From NCBI RefSeq assembly GCF_007858185.1, contig NZ_VFES01000032.1, positions 1 to 58,991 of the forward strand: a stretch of 58,991 nucleotides of DNA, written 5' to 3'. This document shows, in pieces, positions 43,208 to 53,031 of this stretch. Made by a program: the position numbers and the translations under genes. Within the stretch, counting starts at the first letter, position 1, and each line of letters starts with the position of its first letter. The DNA is from Pseudomonas grimontii (lineage in GTDB: Bacteria; Pseudomonadota; Gammaproteobacteria; Pseudomonadales; Pseudomonadaceae). The notes beneath the pieces were generated by a model, which was given only the letters and a program-made list of their open reading frames with translations, made no database searches and was not told the origin of the DNA.

Positions 43208-44314
43208 ATGCACCCTCTCCCCTCGCGTCTTCTCACGCCCCTGGCCCTGTTGATCATCCTCAGTGGCTGCAACAGCCAGGCCGACACCGCCGCCCAAGTG
43301 CCCCAACCACGTCCGGTACTCGCGACCAAAGTCGAGGCCGCCGGCACTCAGCAAAGCGCCTACACCGGCGTGGTGGCAGCGCGTACGGAAAGCGACCTGG
43401 GCTTCCGGGTCAGCGGCAAGGTCATCGAACGCAAGGTCGACCCCGGCCAGCATGTCTCCCGTGGCGACACCCTGTTGGTGCTGGATATAGGCGACTTCGA
43501 GCTGGCCCTGCGCTCGGCGAAAAACCGCGTCAACGCCGCCCAGGCACAACTGCGCCAACGCCGCGACGATGAAAACCGCTACCAGCGCCTGGCCAATACC
43601 GGTGCCGTGTCACGGCAGATTTTCGATCAGTCGGCGACCAACTTGCGCGTGGCCGAGGCCGAGCTGGCCGCGGCGCAATCCGACGCCAGCCAGATCGAGA
43701 ACCGCCGCACCTACTCCGTGCTCAAGGCCGACGGCGACGGCATCGTCACCGACGTGCGGGTGGATCGCGGCCAAGTGGTCGCCGAAGGGCAAATCGTCGC
43801 CCGCCTGGCCCATGACGGCGCCCGCGAAGCCATCGTCAACCTGCCGGAAAACCAGCGCGACCAGGCCGCACAAAAAGCCCTGGCCTTCTCCTTCGGCGCC
43901 CCCGACCAGGCGGTAACGGCCACCTTGCGCGAACTCTCTGCCAGTGCCGACCCCACCACCCGCACCTACCGCGCCCGGTATGTGCTGCACGGCGGTGTCG
44001 AGCGTTTCGCCCTCGGTTCGACCATCACCGTGCGCCTGCAAGGCAACGGCCAGGCGCAACAAACCCGCGTGCCCATCGGTGCGTTGCACGATGCCGGACA
44101 AGGCACCGGCGTGTGGTTGATCGGCGCGGATGACAAGGTCAGCTTCGCCCAGGTGTCAGTTGCCAGCCTCGGCCAGGAGGACGCCCTGCTCGACAGTGGC
44201 GTCAATCCCGGCCAGGTCGTCGTGGCCCTCGGCGCGCACCTGTTGCACAGCGGCGATGCGGTGCGCCTGTTGCCCGCCCAGGTACTGGCCCTCAACCGCA
44301 AACAGGACCAATGA
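43208..44314 (+). CDS. RND efflux membrane-fusion lipoprotein
   Basis: A 368-residue periplasmic adaptor. A lipoprotein signal has the lipobox LSGC (residues near 16-19). The lipoyl half-motif GFRVSGKVIERKVDPGQHV, a coiled-coil hairpin (about 100-160) and a beta-barrel domain follow. The ATG at 43208 has a GGAG site, and an earlier in-frame codon lies inside the operator. The stop overlaps the pump gene (ATGA). Confidence 0.88.
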   Translation: MHPLPSRLLTPLALLIILSGCNSQADTAAQVPQPRPVLATKVEAAGTQQSAYTGVVAARTESDLGFRVSGKVIERKVDPGQHVSRGDTLLVLDIGDFELALRSAKNRVNAAQAQLRQRRDDENRYQRLANTGAVSRQIFDQSATNLRVAEAELAAAQSDASQIENRRTYSVLKADGDGIVTDVRVDRGQVVAEGQIVARLAHDGAREAIVNLPENQRDQAAQKALAFSFGAPDQAVTATLRELSASADPTTRTYRARYVLHGGVERFALGSTITVRLQGNGQAQQTRVPIGALHDAGQGTGVWLIGADDKVSFAQVSVASLGQEDALLDSGVNPGQVVVALGAHLLHSGDAVRLLPAQVLALNRKQDQ

Positions 44315-47300
44315 GCATGCGCGGCATCAACCTCTCGGAACTGGCGGTCAAGCACCGCGCAGTCACGCTTTTTTTGATCATTGCGATCCTAGCCGCCGGG
44401 ATCTTCTCGTTCGGCAAGCTGGGGCGCGCCGAAGACCCGTCGTTTACCGTCAAGGTCATGACCATTACCGCCGCCTGGCCCGGCGCTACCGCCCAGGAAA
44501 TGCAGGAGCAAGTGGCCGACCGCCTGGAGAAGCGCTTGCAGGAACTGGACTACTACGACCGCGTCGAGACCATCGCCCAGCCGGGCTTTGTGTCGATGCG
44601 CATGACCTACAAGGAGTCCACTCGCCCCAGTGAAATCCAGGACCTGTTCTACCAGACGCGCAAAAAACTCAGCGATGAAGCGGCGAAACTGCCCAAGGGT
44701 GTGATCGGGCCGTTGTTCAACGATGAATATTCCGATGTGTACTTCGCCCTGTACGCCCTGGAAGCCGAGCACTTGCCCCATCGGCAACAGGTGCAGATGG
44801 CCGAGGAGTTGCGCCAGGGCCTGCTCAACCTACCGGGGGTGAAGAAGGTCAATATCCTCGGCGAGCAGGCACAGCGGATTTTTGTCGAATTCTCCTATGA
44901 GCGCCTGGCGACCCTGGGAATCAAGCCGGACCAGATCTTCGCCGCCCTCGCCGCACAGAACGCCGTGGCCCCGTCAGGTTTTGTCGAAACCGCAGGGGCT
45001 CGCGCTTATATCCGTGTGGACGGTGCCTTCGACAGCCTCGCGCTGATCGAAAACGTGCCGCTGGAAGTCAACGGTCGCGTGCTGCGCATTGCCGATGTGG
45101 CCAGCGTCAGCCGCGGTTATGAAGACCCGCCGAGCTACCGTATCCGCCACCAGGGCGACCCGGCGCTGATGCTCGGCGTGATCATGGAAAAGCACTGGAA
45201 CGGTCTGGAACTGGACAAAAGCCTCAAGGCCCAGGAAGCCCGGATCCAGGCGGACCTGCCCTTGGGCGTGAACTTCGCCAAAGTCTCCGACCAGGCGAAA
45301 AACATCAGCCTGGCGGTGAATGAATTCATGCTGAAATTCTTCGTCGCCCTGGCGGTGGTCATGCTCATCAGCCTGTTGGCATTGGGCTTTCGCGTCGGCC
45401 TGGTGGTGGCGGCTGCGGTGCCGCTGACCTTGTCGGTGGTGTTTGTGATCATGCTGCTCACCGGGCGTGAGTTCGACCGCATCACCCTGGGTGCACTGAT
45501 CATTTCCCTGGGCCTGCTGGTGGATGACGCAATCATCGCGATTGAAATGATGGTGGTGAAACTGGAGGAAGGGTTCGACCGGATTCATGCCGCCACCTTC
45601 GCCTGGAGCTCCACGGCGGCGCCGATGCTCACCGGTACGCTGGTGACGATCATCGGCTTTCTGCCGGTGGGATTTGCGCGGTCCGGTGCAGGGGAATACG
45701 CCGGCAATATCTTCTGGATCGTCGGCTTTGCACTGATCTCGTCCTGGCTGGTGGCGGTGGTGTTCACGCCGTACCTGGGTGTGAAGTTGCTGCCGCAGAT
45801 CAAACCGGTGCCCGGCGGTCACGACGCGATTTATGCCGGGCGCTATTACCAGAAGCTGCGCAGCCTGGTTGAAGCCTGCGTGCGCAGGCGTTGGCTGGTG
45901 ACCGGATTGGTTATCGCGGCCTTTGTACTGTGCGTATTGGGCATGGCCGTGGTGAAGAAACAGTTCTTCCCCAACTCCGACCGCTCCGAGCTGATTCTTG
46001 AGGTGTATATGCCTCCCGGCAGTGCCTTCAAGAGCACCGAGGCGGTAGCAGCGCAGTTGGAAAAGGCGCTGCTGCAAGAACCACAGACGAGCATGGTCGA
46101 CACCTATGTGGGCGGCGGCGCGCCTCGGTTTTTCCTGTCGCTGAACCCCGAAATGCCGGACCCGGCGTTTGCCAAGCTGATCGTCCAAACCCCGGACTCC
46201 CATGCGCGCGATGCGTTGAAGCTGCGCATGCGTGAACGAATTGCGGCCGGTGAGTTTCCAGCGGCGCGGGTACGGGTGACACAACTGCTGTTCGGCCCGC
46301 CTGTGCCCTTCCCCGTGGTGTTCCGCGTATCCGGCCCGAATGTGGAGGTGTTGCGCGGTGTCTCCGAGGACGTGCGTAAGGTCGTCGCCGCCAACACGCT
46401 GACCAAGGACGCCTTTCTCGATTGGGGCGAGCGCACCAGCGGTTATCGCCTGGTGCTGGATCAAGACCGCCTGCGCCTGCTGGGTTTTACCCCCAACGAG
46501 GTCAAATCCCAGCTCAACGCCTTGCTCAGCGGCAACCCGATCACCGAAGTGCGTGAGGGCAACCGCACCGTGTCCGTGGTTGCCCGCTCCCAGGGCAGCC
46601 AGCGCGAGAACCTCGGTAATCTCAACAATATGACCCTGACCAACAGCGCCGGCACGTCGGTGCCGCTGGCCCAGGTCGGGCAGTTCCAGGCGGTGATGGA
46701 AGAACCGATCCTCAAGCGCCGCAACCGCGCAAGCACCGTGGAAGTGCGCGCCGACATCATCGACGGCGTGCAACCGCCCGACGTGGAAATGGCCGTGTAC
46801 AAAGACCTGCAACCGCTGATCGCCAAGCTACCGGCCGGTTACCGGATAGAGATCGGCGGCCCGGTGGAAGAAAGCGCCAAGGCCAACGTGGCGCTGGCGG
46901 CGCTGTTCCCGATCATGATCCTGCTGACCCTCACGGTGATCATGTTCCAGGTGCGCTCCTTCGGCGTGATGTTCATGGTCTTCGCCACCGCGCCGCTGGG
47001 CTTGATTGGCGCGGTGCCGACCTTGCTGCTGTTCAACCAGCCGTTCGGGCTCAACGCGATCCTGGGCCTGATCGGGATCGGCGGGATCCTGATGCGCAAC
47101 ACGCTGATCTTTACCGACCAGATCCGCCAGAACCAGGAGCATGGCATGGCGATCCACGCGGCGATCGTCGAAGCCACGGTGCGGCGCGCGCGGCCGGTGA
47201 TATTGACCGCACTGGCGGCGGCGCTGGCGTTTATTCCGCTGACGTTGTCGGTGTTCTGGTCGTCCCTGGCGTTTGTGCTGATTGGCGGCGTGCTGGTGGG

Positions 47301-47400
47301 CACGGTGTTGACGCTGTTGTTCTTGCCCGCGCTGTGCAGCCTTGTGTTGGGCCGGGAGAAGACAAAGGCTGTCGAAACATCCCACGTAACGGCCGGATAA
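44311..47400 (+). CDS. RND efflux pump inner-membrane subunit
   Basis: 1029 residues of the AcrB/HAE-type RND superfamily. The protein has twelve membrane helices and two large periplasmic loops. The proton-relay motif LGLLVDDAIIAIEMMVVKLE in helix 4 has the paired aspartates. It forms a pump with the adaptor encoded just upstream. No outer-membrane channel gene is present, so it must borrow a TolC/OprM-type partner. Substrate unknown. Confidence 0.9.
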   Translation: MSMRGINLSELAVKHRAVTLFLIIAILAAGIFSFGKLGRAEDPSFTVKVMTITAAWPGATAQEMQEQVADRLEKRLQELDYYDRVETIAQPGFVSMRMTYKESTRPSEIQDLFYQTRKKLSDEAAKLPKGVIGPLFNDEYSDVYFALYALEAEHLPHRQQVQMAEELRQGLLNLPGVKKVNILGEQAQRIFVEFSYERLATLGIKPDQIFAALAAQNAVAPSGFVETAGARAYIRVDGAFDSLALIENVPLEVNGRVLRIADVASVSRGYEDPPSYRIRHQGDPALMLGVIMEKHWNGLELDKSLKAQEARIQADLPLGVNFAKVSDQAKNISLAVNEFMLKFFVALAVVMLISLLALGFRVGLVVAAAVPLTLSVVFVIMLLTGREFDRITLGALIISLGLLVDDAIIAIEMMVVKLEEGFDRIHAATFAWSSTAAPMLTGTLVTIIGFLPVGFARSGAGEYAGNIFWIVGFALISSWLVAVVFTPYLGVKLLPQIKPVPGGHDAIYAGRYYQKLRSLVEACVRRRWLVTGLVIAAFVLCVLGMAVVKKQFFPNSDRSELILEVYMPPGSAFKSTEAVAAQLEKALLQEPQTSMVDTYVGGGAPRFFLSLNPEMPDPAFAKLIVQTPDSHARDALKLRMRERIAAGEFPAARVRVTQLLFGPPVPFPVVFRVSGPNVEVLRGVSEDVRKVVAANTLTKDAFLDWGERTSGYRLVLDQDRLRLLGFTPNEVKSQLNALLSGNPITEVREGNRTVSVVARSQGSQRENLGNLNNMTLTNSAGTSVPLAQVGQFQAVMEEPILKRRNRASTVEVRADIIDGVQPPDVEMAVYKDLQPLIAKLPAGYRIEIGGPVEESAKANVALAALFPIMILLTLTVIMFQVRSFGVMFMVFATAPLGLIGAVPTLLLFNQPFGLNAILGLIGIGGILMRNTLIFTDQIRQNQEHGMAIHAAIVEATVRRARPVILTALAAALAFIPLTLSVFWSSLAFVLIGGVLVGTVLTLLFLPALCSLVLGREKTKAVETSHVTAG

Positions 47401-47434
47401 GCGCTACTCCCCTGTCCTGAAAACCTCTGCAAAG

Positions 47435-47504
47435 TCCCTCGCCTGAATACACAGTGCGAGGGATTGCAGATGGTTGTTTTCGTTAAAGCCCCGGCTGAAG
47501 GGGC
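47435..47504 (+). terminator. Two hairpins before the Rhs gene
   Basis: TCCCTCGC (47435-47442) pairs with GCGAGGGA (47456-47463). GCCCC (47488-47492) pairs with GGGGC (47500-47504) and is followed by GGTTTT ending at the base before the Rhs ATG. The second looks like an intrinsic terminator, but its 3' arm is also the Rhs ribosome site (AAGGGG). It may terminate RND read-through, mask the site, or do both. Confidence 0.5.
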
Positions 47505-47510
47505 GGTTTT

Positions 47511-50500
47511 ATGATCGAGGTGAGCAGCCAGGCCATTGGCTACCTGGTGCTGGCCGCCATGGATTCAAAGACGCGAGACGTCGAATCCGTCCTCAGCGAC
47601 TTCAAGCGCTGCCTCAATACCTACGACGCCTGGGCGGAGAGCTTTTTCAGCTTCTCGGCGCTGGATATCGAACAGGTCTTCAAAGTCGGGGATGAAGTGG
47701 CGCTTGTCGCGCCGATCAACCGCTCCCTCATTCCCAGCAGCACGACCGCAACGTGCCAGGCAAACGGCACGTTGACCCTGGTGCACATGTTCCAGAGCGC
47801 GCGGTTCGTGCCCATTGGCAATACGCCCGTGATGGTGCAACGCATCGATTCAAACGGCGGTCCCCTGGGCGAGCCCCTCCATAAAACCATCGGACCCAGC
47901 GGCATTCTTGAAATCAAGGAATGTGATCGCAACCAGCAGTACCGAGTCAGCTTCTACCCCAACGTCTCCAAAGACCATTTCAAAGCGCTGTACGCCTCTT
48001 ATCAGTCGGTTATTGCCCCGCTGGACGGTTGGTTGCGCAGTGAATGGGAGACCACCTTCGAACCGTTATGGAAGGGTTACTCCGAAGCCCGCTTCCCCAA
48101 GCGCTACCTCTCCCTGCATCAAGCCTACGCGCGCGGCTTCGGCGAAGCGCTTTACTCGCTCTGGGACAACATCAAGCAGCTGTTTCAGTGGCTTGGCGAC
48201 CCGTTGGCTTATGCCGAACAACTGCTGCATTACCTGTCTCGGGACGAACTTGAAAAGCTGCTGAGCCTCGGCGCCGACACCCTCGCCAAGGGCTTGTTGG
48301 TGCTCAGCGACGAGCCGCTGCTGTTCATCTATCTGTCGGCAATGGTCAGCTGGATGCGCCTGTTGCCATCGCCGTATATGAACGAATTGCTCGGGGAAAT
48401 CAGCGCCGAAGTATTGATCAATTTGTTGCTGTGTCTTGCCACTGCCGGGATGGGCATAGCGGTGCGAATGAGTACGAAAGTGCTGGGCAGCATCAAGTCT
48501 CAACGTGCGCGCCGATGGTTGGAGCACATGGCTGGACAGTTCGGAAAATCTCGCCTGGATGAGCATGCCGAGCTTGCCAAACCGGTTCTGCTAGGTAGCC
48601 CGGCGACGTCGATCAAGACCATCCCGGATGTGCCGTTGAAGGCTGGTGAGCATGTGGTTTCGAACCCGGTGCCGGCGGTTCGCAGGAAGACCCAGCAGAC
48701 GGTGTTGGTCAGGCAGGAGCTTGTCGATGATGTTCCGGTTTCGGGCAGGAACCCGAATGGGGATGCGGCGGCTTCTTCGGATAAGACCGTCACCAACGGC
48801 TGCCCGGTGTCGATGGTTACTGGGGAGGAATTGCTGACCCTGACCGATGGCACGTTGGATGGGATCTTGCCGTTCGAGTGGACGCGGTTATATCGCACCA
48901 GTGCGGTGGAAGTGGATGGCGGGTTGGGGTTTGGTTGGAGTCATTCGCTGGCGCATCGGCTTACGGTGTCGGGCGATTCGGTGGTGTGGACGGACCATGA
49001 GAATCGCATGACTTCGTTCCCGATGCCGACTGTTGCTCGACCTGCAATCACCAATAGTTTGGCCGAAGCGGCGATCTATTTGGGTTCTTTGCCGGACGAG
49101 TTGGTGCTGGCCCAGGCGTCGCGGTTTTATCACTTTCGCGACGGTGTGCTGGTCTCGATCAGTGATGCGTACGACAACCGGCTGCGAATTTCTCGGGATT
49201 TTCTGGGGCGCATTGAGCGGCTGGATAACGGGGCGGGTTGTGCGCTGTTCCTGCGCTATGCGTCGGCCCGCATCGTGGCGGTGGACTACCAGGTTCAGCG
49301 GGCTAAGGGACGTGAACCCTACGTTTGGGTCACTGAGCAGAACGTCGTTTCCTACGCCTACGACGACGCTGGCCGGCTGGTCTCGGCGACCAATGTGATA
49401 GGCGAAAGCGAGGTTTATCGCTACGACGATCAGCACGTGATTCTTGAGCGTGGGCTGGCCGGTGGGGCGAGTTTCTTTTGGGCGTGGGAACGGTCCGGCA
49501 AAGCGGCGCGATGTGTCCGGCATTGGGCCAGTTTTTCCCAGATGGATACGCGGTATGCCTGGGGGGACGACGGCCGTGTCACGGTGCACAACGCCGATGG
49601 CAGCCAGGAAGTGTATGTCCATGACGACCGGGCGCGGCTGGTGCAGCGGATTGATCCGGACGGTGCTTCGCATTTCAAATCCTATGACGACAAGGGGCGG
49701 CTGACGGTCGAGCAGGATCCGCTGGGGGCGGTGACGGCGTATCAGTACGACGACGCCGGACGCTTGGTGACGTTGTTTCCCGGGGATGATGAGCCAACAA
49801 CCTACGAGCATGACAATGGCTTCGTACGGGTTGTAAGGCGGGGCCTGGCGGTCTGGAAATATGAGCGCAATGACCAGGGCGATGTCATCCGCAAGACCGA
49901 TCCCGATGGTCATGTCACCGACTACAGCTACGACAAATACGGGCAACTGGTTGGGGTTTGGTACCCCGATCACAGTTGTCAGCGGCTGGTGTGGAATGAT
50001 CGTGGGCAGCTCATAGAGGAACAACTACCCAATGGCGGGATCAAGCGTTACCGCTATGACGATCTTGGCCGGCAGATTGCCCGTGAGGATGAACATGGGG
50101 CGCTGACCCAGTATCAGTGGGACAGCGTGGGTCGGTTGGTTCGCGTGGTGCTGCCCGGTGGGGCGTGTCGGGAATACAGCTACAACCCCTACGGAAAAAT
50201 CACCGCCGAACGCGACGAACTGGGGCATGTCACCCGTTACGAATATGCCGACGGTTTGCACCTGATCAGCCGGCGCATTAATGCAGATGGCACTCAGGTC
50301 AACTACCGCTACGACAACGTTCGGTTATTGCTGACCGAGATCGAAAACGAGGTCGGCGAGTCCTACCGACTTGATTACCACACCAACGGCCTGATACAGC
50401 AGGAGGTTGGGTTTGACGGGCAGCGTACGGCTTATGCCTACGACCTCAACGGCAATCTGCTGGAAAAGACCGAATACGGCGACGATGGCAGTCAGCTCGT

Positions 50501-52235
50501 TACTCGTTATGAGCGAGACCACGCCGGCCGCCTCGTACGAAAAACGCTGCCCGACGCCAGCGTTGTTGAATATGCCTACGACCGTCAGGGCAACCTCCTC
50601 AGCGTCGACAACGGCCACTGGGCGCTGGCCTACGAATACGACCCACAAAACCGCCTCACCGCCGAGCACCAGGGCTGGGGCAGCTTGCGCTACGGCTACG
50701 ACGCCTGCGGCCAGCTTCAAACCCTGCGCCTACCCGACAACAACCGCGTCATCTTCAACCACGCCAAAGGCGGCCACCTCGCCAGCGTCGAGTTAAACGG
50801 CGCACCACTGACCTCCCATCTGTTCAAAGCCGGTCAAGAACACCAACGCCAACAAGGCCACCTCCTCAGCCACTACCATTACGACGACCAGCACCGCCTG
50901 CACGCCCACGCGATCACCCAGCAACAAGACCATCTCTACCAACGTCAATACAACTACGACAAAACCGGCAACCTCACCCGCCTGCTCGACACCCGCAAAG
51001 GCGAACACCACTACCACTACGACCCACTAGGCCGCCTCACCCGCGTCGACCACTCCCAAGACCTGCAGGAACACTTCGGCCACACCCCCGCCGGCAACCT
51101 GCTCATGCACGACCGCCCCGGCCCCGACATCGTCGCCGGCAACCGCCTGATGATCCAGGGCGACCGTCACTACGACTATGACGCCTTCGGCAACCTGATC
51201 CGCGAACGACGGGGCAAACGCCATCAACTCATTACCGAATACCGCTACGACTGCCAACACCGTCTGATCGGCATTACGCAGCCCAATGGCCAAACCGCCA
51301 GCTATCGCTACGACCCGTTTGGGCGGCGCATCAGCAAAACCGTGGACGGCATAACGACGGAGTTTTTCTGGCAAGGCGACAAGCTGATTGCAGAGCACCA
51401 TGCGGATAGCCATCGCAGCTATCTCTACGAACCGGATAGCTTTCGCCCGCTGGTTCTGTTGGAAGGCTTTGGGCCACAAGACACCAAAGCTTTCCACTAC
51501 CAACTCGACCACCTCGGCACACCGCAGGAACTGACCGACCCCGAGGGCGAAATCGTCTGGTCCGCTCACTACCGCGCCTACGGCCAGATCAGCCGACTCG
51601 ACAAAGGCAAAATCGACAACCCGCTACGGTTTCAGGGTCAGTACTTCGATCAGGAAAGCGGGCTGCACTACAACCGCCATCGCTACTACAATCCGGATAT
51701 TGGTCGCTACCTGACGCCGGACCCGGTGAAGTTGGCGGGTGGGATCAATGCGTACCAGTACGTGCCCAATCCTACGGGGTGGATAGATCCTCTAGGATTG
51801 AACGCCAACTGTCCGCCAAAAGGAAGAAAACAGCTCGCTTGTAAAATACCGTATGAACCGGACGCCCCTGATATTTCTCGCAAAGGTGCGTTCAGAGAGG
51901 CCAAAAGAGATGCCAATATACCCATGGTACAGAGCCCTGATATCGTCGTAGATCCAGAAACTGGAAAGGCTAAACAATACACGACTGAAAAAATGACGGA
52001 CAGAAACGAGAGAACAGTTTTAGATGACACCGGCAGAGCGATTAATACAAGAGTTTATCAATTTACACGATCAGACGGTTCAAAAATTCTTATCCAAGAT
52101 CACTCGGCCGGCCACAAATTCGGCAGTATAGATGGCGTCGGAGACCATTCATCACACTTCAACTTGCGCCCCATCGAGAAGCCTCGAAAAGGGTATCTTC
52201 CAGAGACAAAGAAACACTACCCATTTAGGAAATAA
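47511..52235 (+). CDS. Rhs polymorphic toxin with HNH-like C-terminal tip
   Basis: 1574 residues. An N-terminal region of about 430 residues includes a hydrophobic stretch near 260-320. A DUF6531-type start of the Rhs core follows (NGCPVSMVTGEEL, GILPFEWTRLYRT), then many YD repeats (YRYDDLGRQ, YEYDPQNRLT). The conserved Rhs end FQGQYFDQESGLHYNRHRYY runs to DPLGL at 1426-1430. The last 144 residues are an AT-richer toxin tip with Asp1530-His1531, His1535 and SSHFNLRP, suggesting an HNH/endonuclease VII-type nuclease. There is no PAAR or VgrG domain. The immunity gene begins two bases after the stop. Confidence 0.87.
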   Translation: MIEVSSQAIGYLVLAAMDSKTRDVESVLSDFKRCLNTYDAWAESFFSFSALDIEQVFKVGDEVALVAPINRSLIPSSTTATCQANGTLTLVHMFQSARFVPIGNTPVMVQRIDSNGGPLGEPLHKTIGPSGILEIKECDRNQQYRVSFYPNVSKDHFKALYASYQSVIAPLDGWLRSEWETTFEPLWKGYSEARFPKRYLSLHQAYARGFGEALYSLWDNIKQLFQWLGDPLAYAEQLLHYLSRDELEKLLSLGADTLAKGLLVLSDEPLLFIYLSAMVSWMRLLPSPYMNELLGEISAEVLINLLLCLATAGMGIAVRMSTKVLGSIKSQRARRWLEHMAGQFGKSRLDEHAELAKPVLLGSPATSIKTIPDVPLKAGEHVVSNPVPAVRRKTQQTVLVRQELVDDVPVSGRNPNGDAAASSDKTVTNGCPVSMVTGEELLTLTDGTLDGILPFEWTRLYRTSAVEVDGGLGFGWSHSLAHRLTVSGDSVVWTDHENRMTSFPMPTVARPAITNSLAEAAIYLGSLPDELVLAQASRFYHFRDGVLVSISDAYDNRLRISRDFLGRIERLDNGAGCALFLRYASARIVAVDYQVQRAKGREPYVWVTEQNVVSYAYDDAGRLVSATNVIGESEVYRYDDQHVILERGLAGGASFFWAWERSGKAARCVRHWASFSQMDTRYAWGDDGRVTVHNADGSQEVYVHDDRARLVQRIDPDGASHFKSYDDKGRLTVEQDPLGAVTAYQYDDAGRLVTLFPGDDEPTTYEHDNGFVRVVRRGLAVWKYERNDQGDVIRKTDPDGHVTDYSYDKYGQLVGVWYPDHSCQRLVWNDRGQLIEEQLPNGGIKRYRYDDLGRQIAREDEHGALTQYQWDSVGRLVRVVLPGGACREYSYNPYGKITAERDELGHVTRYEYADGLHLISRRINADGTQVNYRYDNVRLLLTEIENEVGESYRLDYHTNGLIQQEVGFDGQRTAYAYDLNGNLLEKTEYGDDGSQLVTRYERDHAGRLVRKTLPDASVVEYAYDRQGNLLSVDNGHWALAYEYDPQNRLTAEHQGWGSLRYGYDACGQLQTLRLPDNNRVIFNHAKGGHLASVELNGAPLTSHLFKAGQEHQRQQGHLLSHYHYDDQHRLHAHAITQQQDHLYQRQYNYDKTGNLTRLLDTRKGEHHYHYDPLGRLTRVDHSQDLQEHFGHTPAGNLLMHDRPGPDIVAGNRLMIQGDRHYDYDAFGNLIRERRGKRHQLITEYRYDCQHRLIGITQPNGQTASYRYDPFGRRISKTVDGITTEFFWQGDKLIAEHHADSHRSYLYEPDSFRPLVLLEGFGPQDTKAFHYQLDHLGTPQELTDPEGEIVWSAHYRAYGQISRLDKGKIDNPLRFQGQYFDQESGLHYNRHRYYNPDIGRYLTPDPVKLAGGINAYQYVPNPTGWIDPLGLNANCPPKGRKQLACKIPYEPDAPDISRKGAFREAKRDANIPMVQSPDIVVDPETGKAKQYTTEKMTDRNERTVLDDTGRAINTRVYQFTRSDGSKILIQDHSAGHKFGSIDGVGDHSSHFNLRPIEKPRKGYLPETKKHYPFRK

Positions 52236-52237
52236 AA

Positions 52238-52645
52238 ATGAAAAACTGGAACGAATTAGAGGGAAGCATATTTTTTAGTAAGATTTTTAGTGTTCCTGTA
52301 AAAATTGGTAAAATTGCTCTTTTTTCTGTAAGGATAGAAAATGACCAGCCCTGTATTGGGTTGGGATTCGACATACCCGAATTTCCAGATAATCTTCCTG
52401 AAAAATGGAAAAACAAAGGCTACAACACCTGCAGAATAGGTATAACCTGTAATGAAATCGAAGATCTAAAAATACAAAATATCCCTATTCGTGAAGAATT
52501 TTTTGTAACAATAGAAAAACAAAATAACCATTTAAAATTCAAAGCAACCAGCGACAGTGCATCGATAGAATTCAGAGCTAAATTCATTTCACTTAGCACC
52601 CCTAACGTTTACATAAACGGGCCAGACGATTATTATTTCAAATAA
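52238..52645 (+). CDS. Immunity protein for the Rhs toxin (Imm50-like)
   Basis: A 135-residue small soluble protein encoded directly after the Rhs toxin tip, with strongly AT-rich codons. The sequence (WNELEGSIFFSKIF, GFDIPEFPDNLPEKW, GYNTCRIGITC) recalls the Imm50 immunity family, from memory. It is expected to bind and block the toxin tip in the producer's cytoplasm. The ribosome site AGGAAAT lies inside the toxin's last codons, so the two are translated together. Confidence 0.75.
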   Translation: MKNWNELEGSIFFSKIFSVPVKIGKIALFSVRIENDQPCIGLGFDIPEFPDNLPEKWKNKGYNTCRIGITCNEIEDLKIQNIPIREEFFVTIEKQNNHLKFKATSDSASIEFRAKFISLSTPNVYINGPDDYYFK

Positions 52646-52704
52646 ATAGTACAACTTTCGCCAATCAACTCAGGCACTTCAAACCCACGAGACATTAGCC
52701 ATGA

Positions 52705-53004
52705 AAGCACATAAATTGTAGGGCTACACAGATAAACCCCATTGAGGATCAAATAGACGAAGCTTTCAAAGCGCTGCCGCCCGGCGGGTACATCCTCTGG
52801 GCCGGAGTTCTAAAAAGACAAACCGCCCTGAAGGACCGTATAGTTTACTCAATTCAAAAACCATGTTCGTTTTCAGCTTGAAAAAATCGCACTATTAAAA
52901 TCCATGAGCATTTACTAGGACATACAGAAGGCAATCATGGCCCACATTTCAATACCAAAAATACCGCGTATGACATCAAACTCCCTTTCGATAATTGGCG
53001 ATGA
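52705..53004 (+). pseudogene. Broken second toxin tip
   Basis: A reading frame of 98 codons interrupted by one TGA at 52879-52881. The part before it reads EDQIDEAFKALPPGGYILWA. The part after it reads IHEHLLGHTEGNHGPHFNTK and ends at a TGA at 53002-53004. GHTEGNHGPHFN resembles the end of HNH/endonuclease VII-type toxin tips, including the HFN of the Rhs tip upstream. It has no start codon or Rhs core, so it looks like a displaced older toxin tip now decaying. The stretch 52646-52704 shows nothing else. Confidence 0.65.
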
Positions 53005-53031
53005 CTCACCCACTTATTTCAAAAGAAAAAA

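Noticed and set aside
47511..48800. PAAR or VgrG-type domain at the start of the Rhs protein
   Set aside because: The N-terminal 430 residues show no PAAR-like pattern, so no specific secretion route is claimed.
52879..52881. Internal TGA as a possible selenocysteine codon
   Set aside because: No selenocysteine insertion structure or selenoprotein motif is visible, and the frame lacks a start. Decay is simpler.
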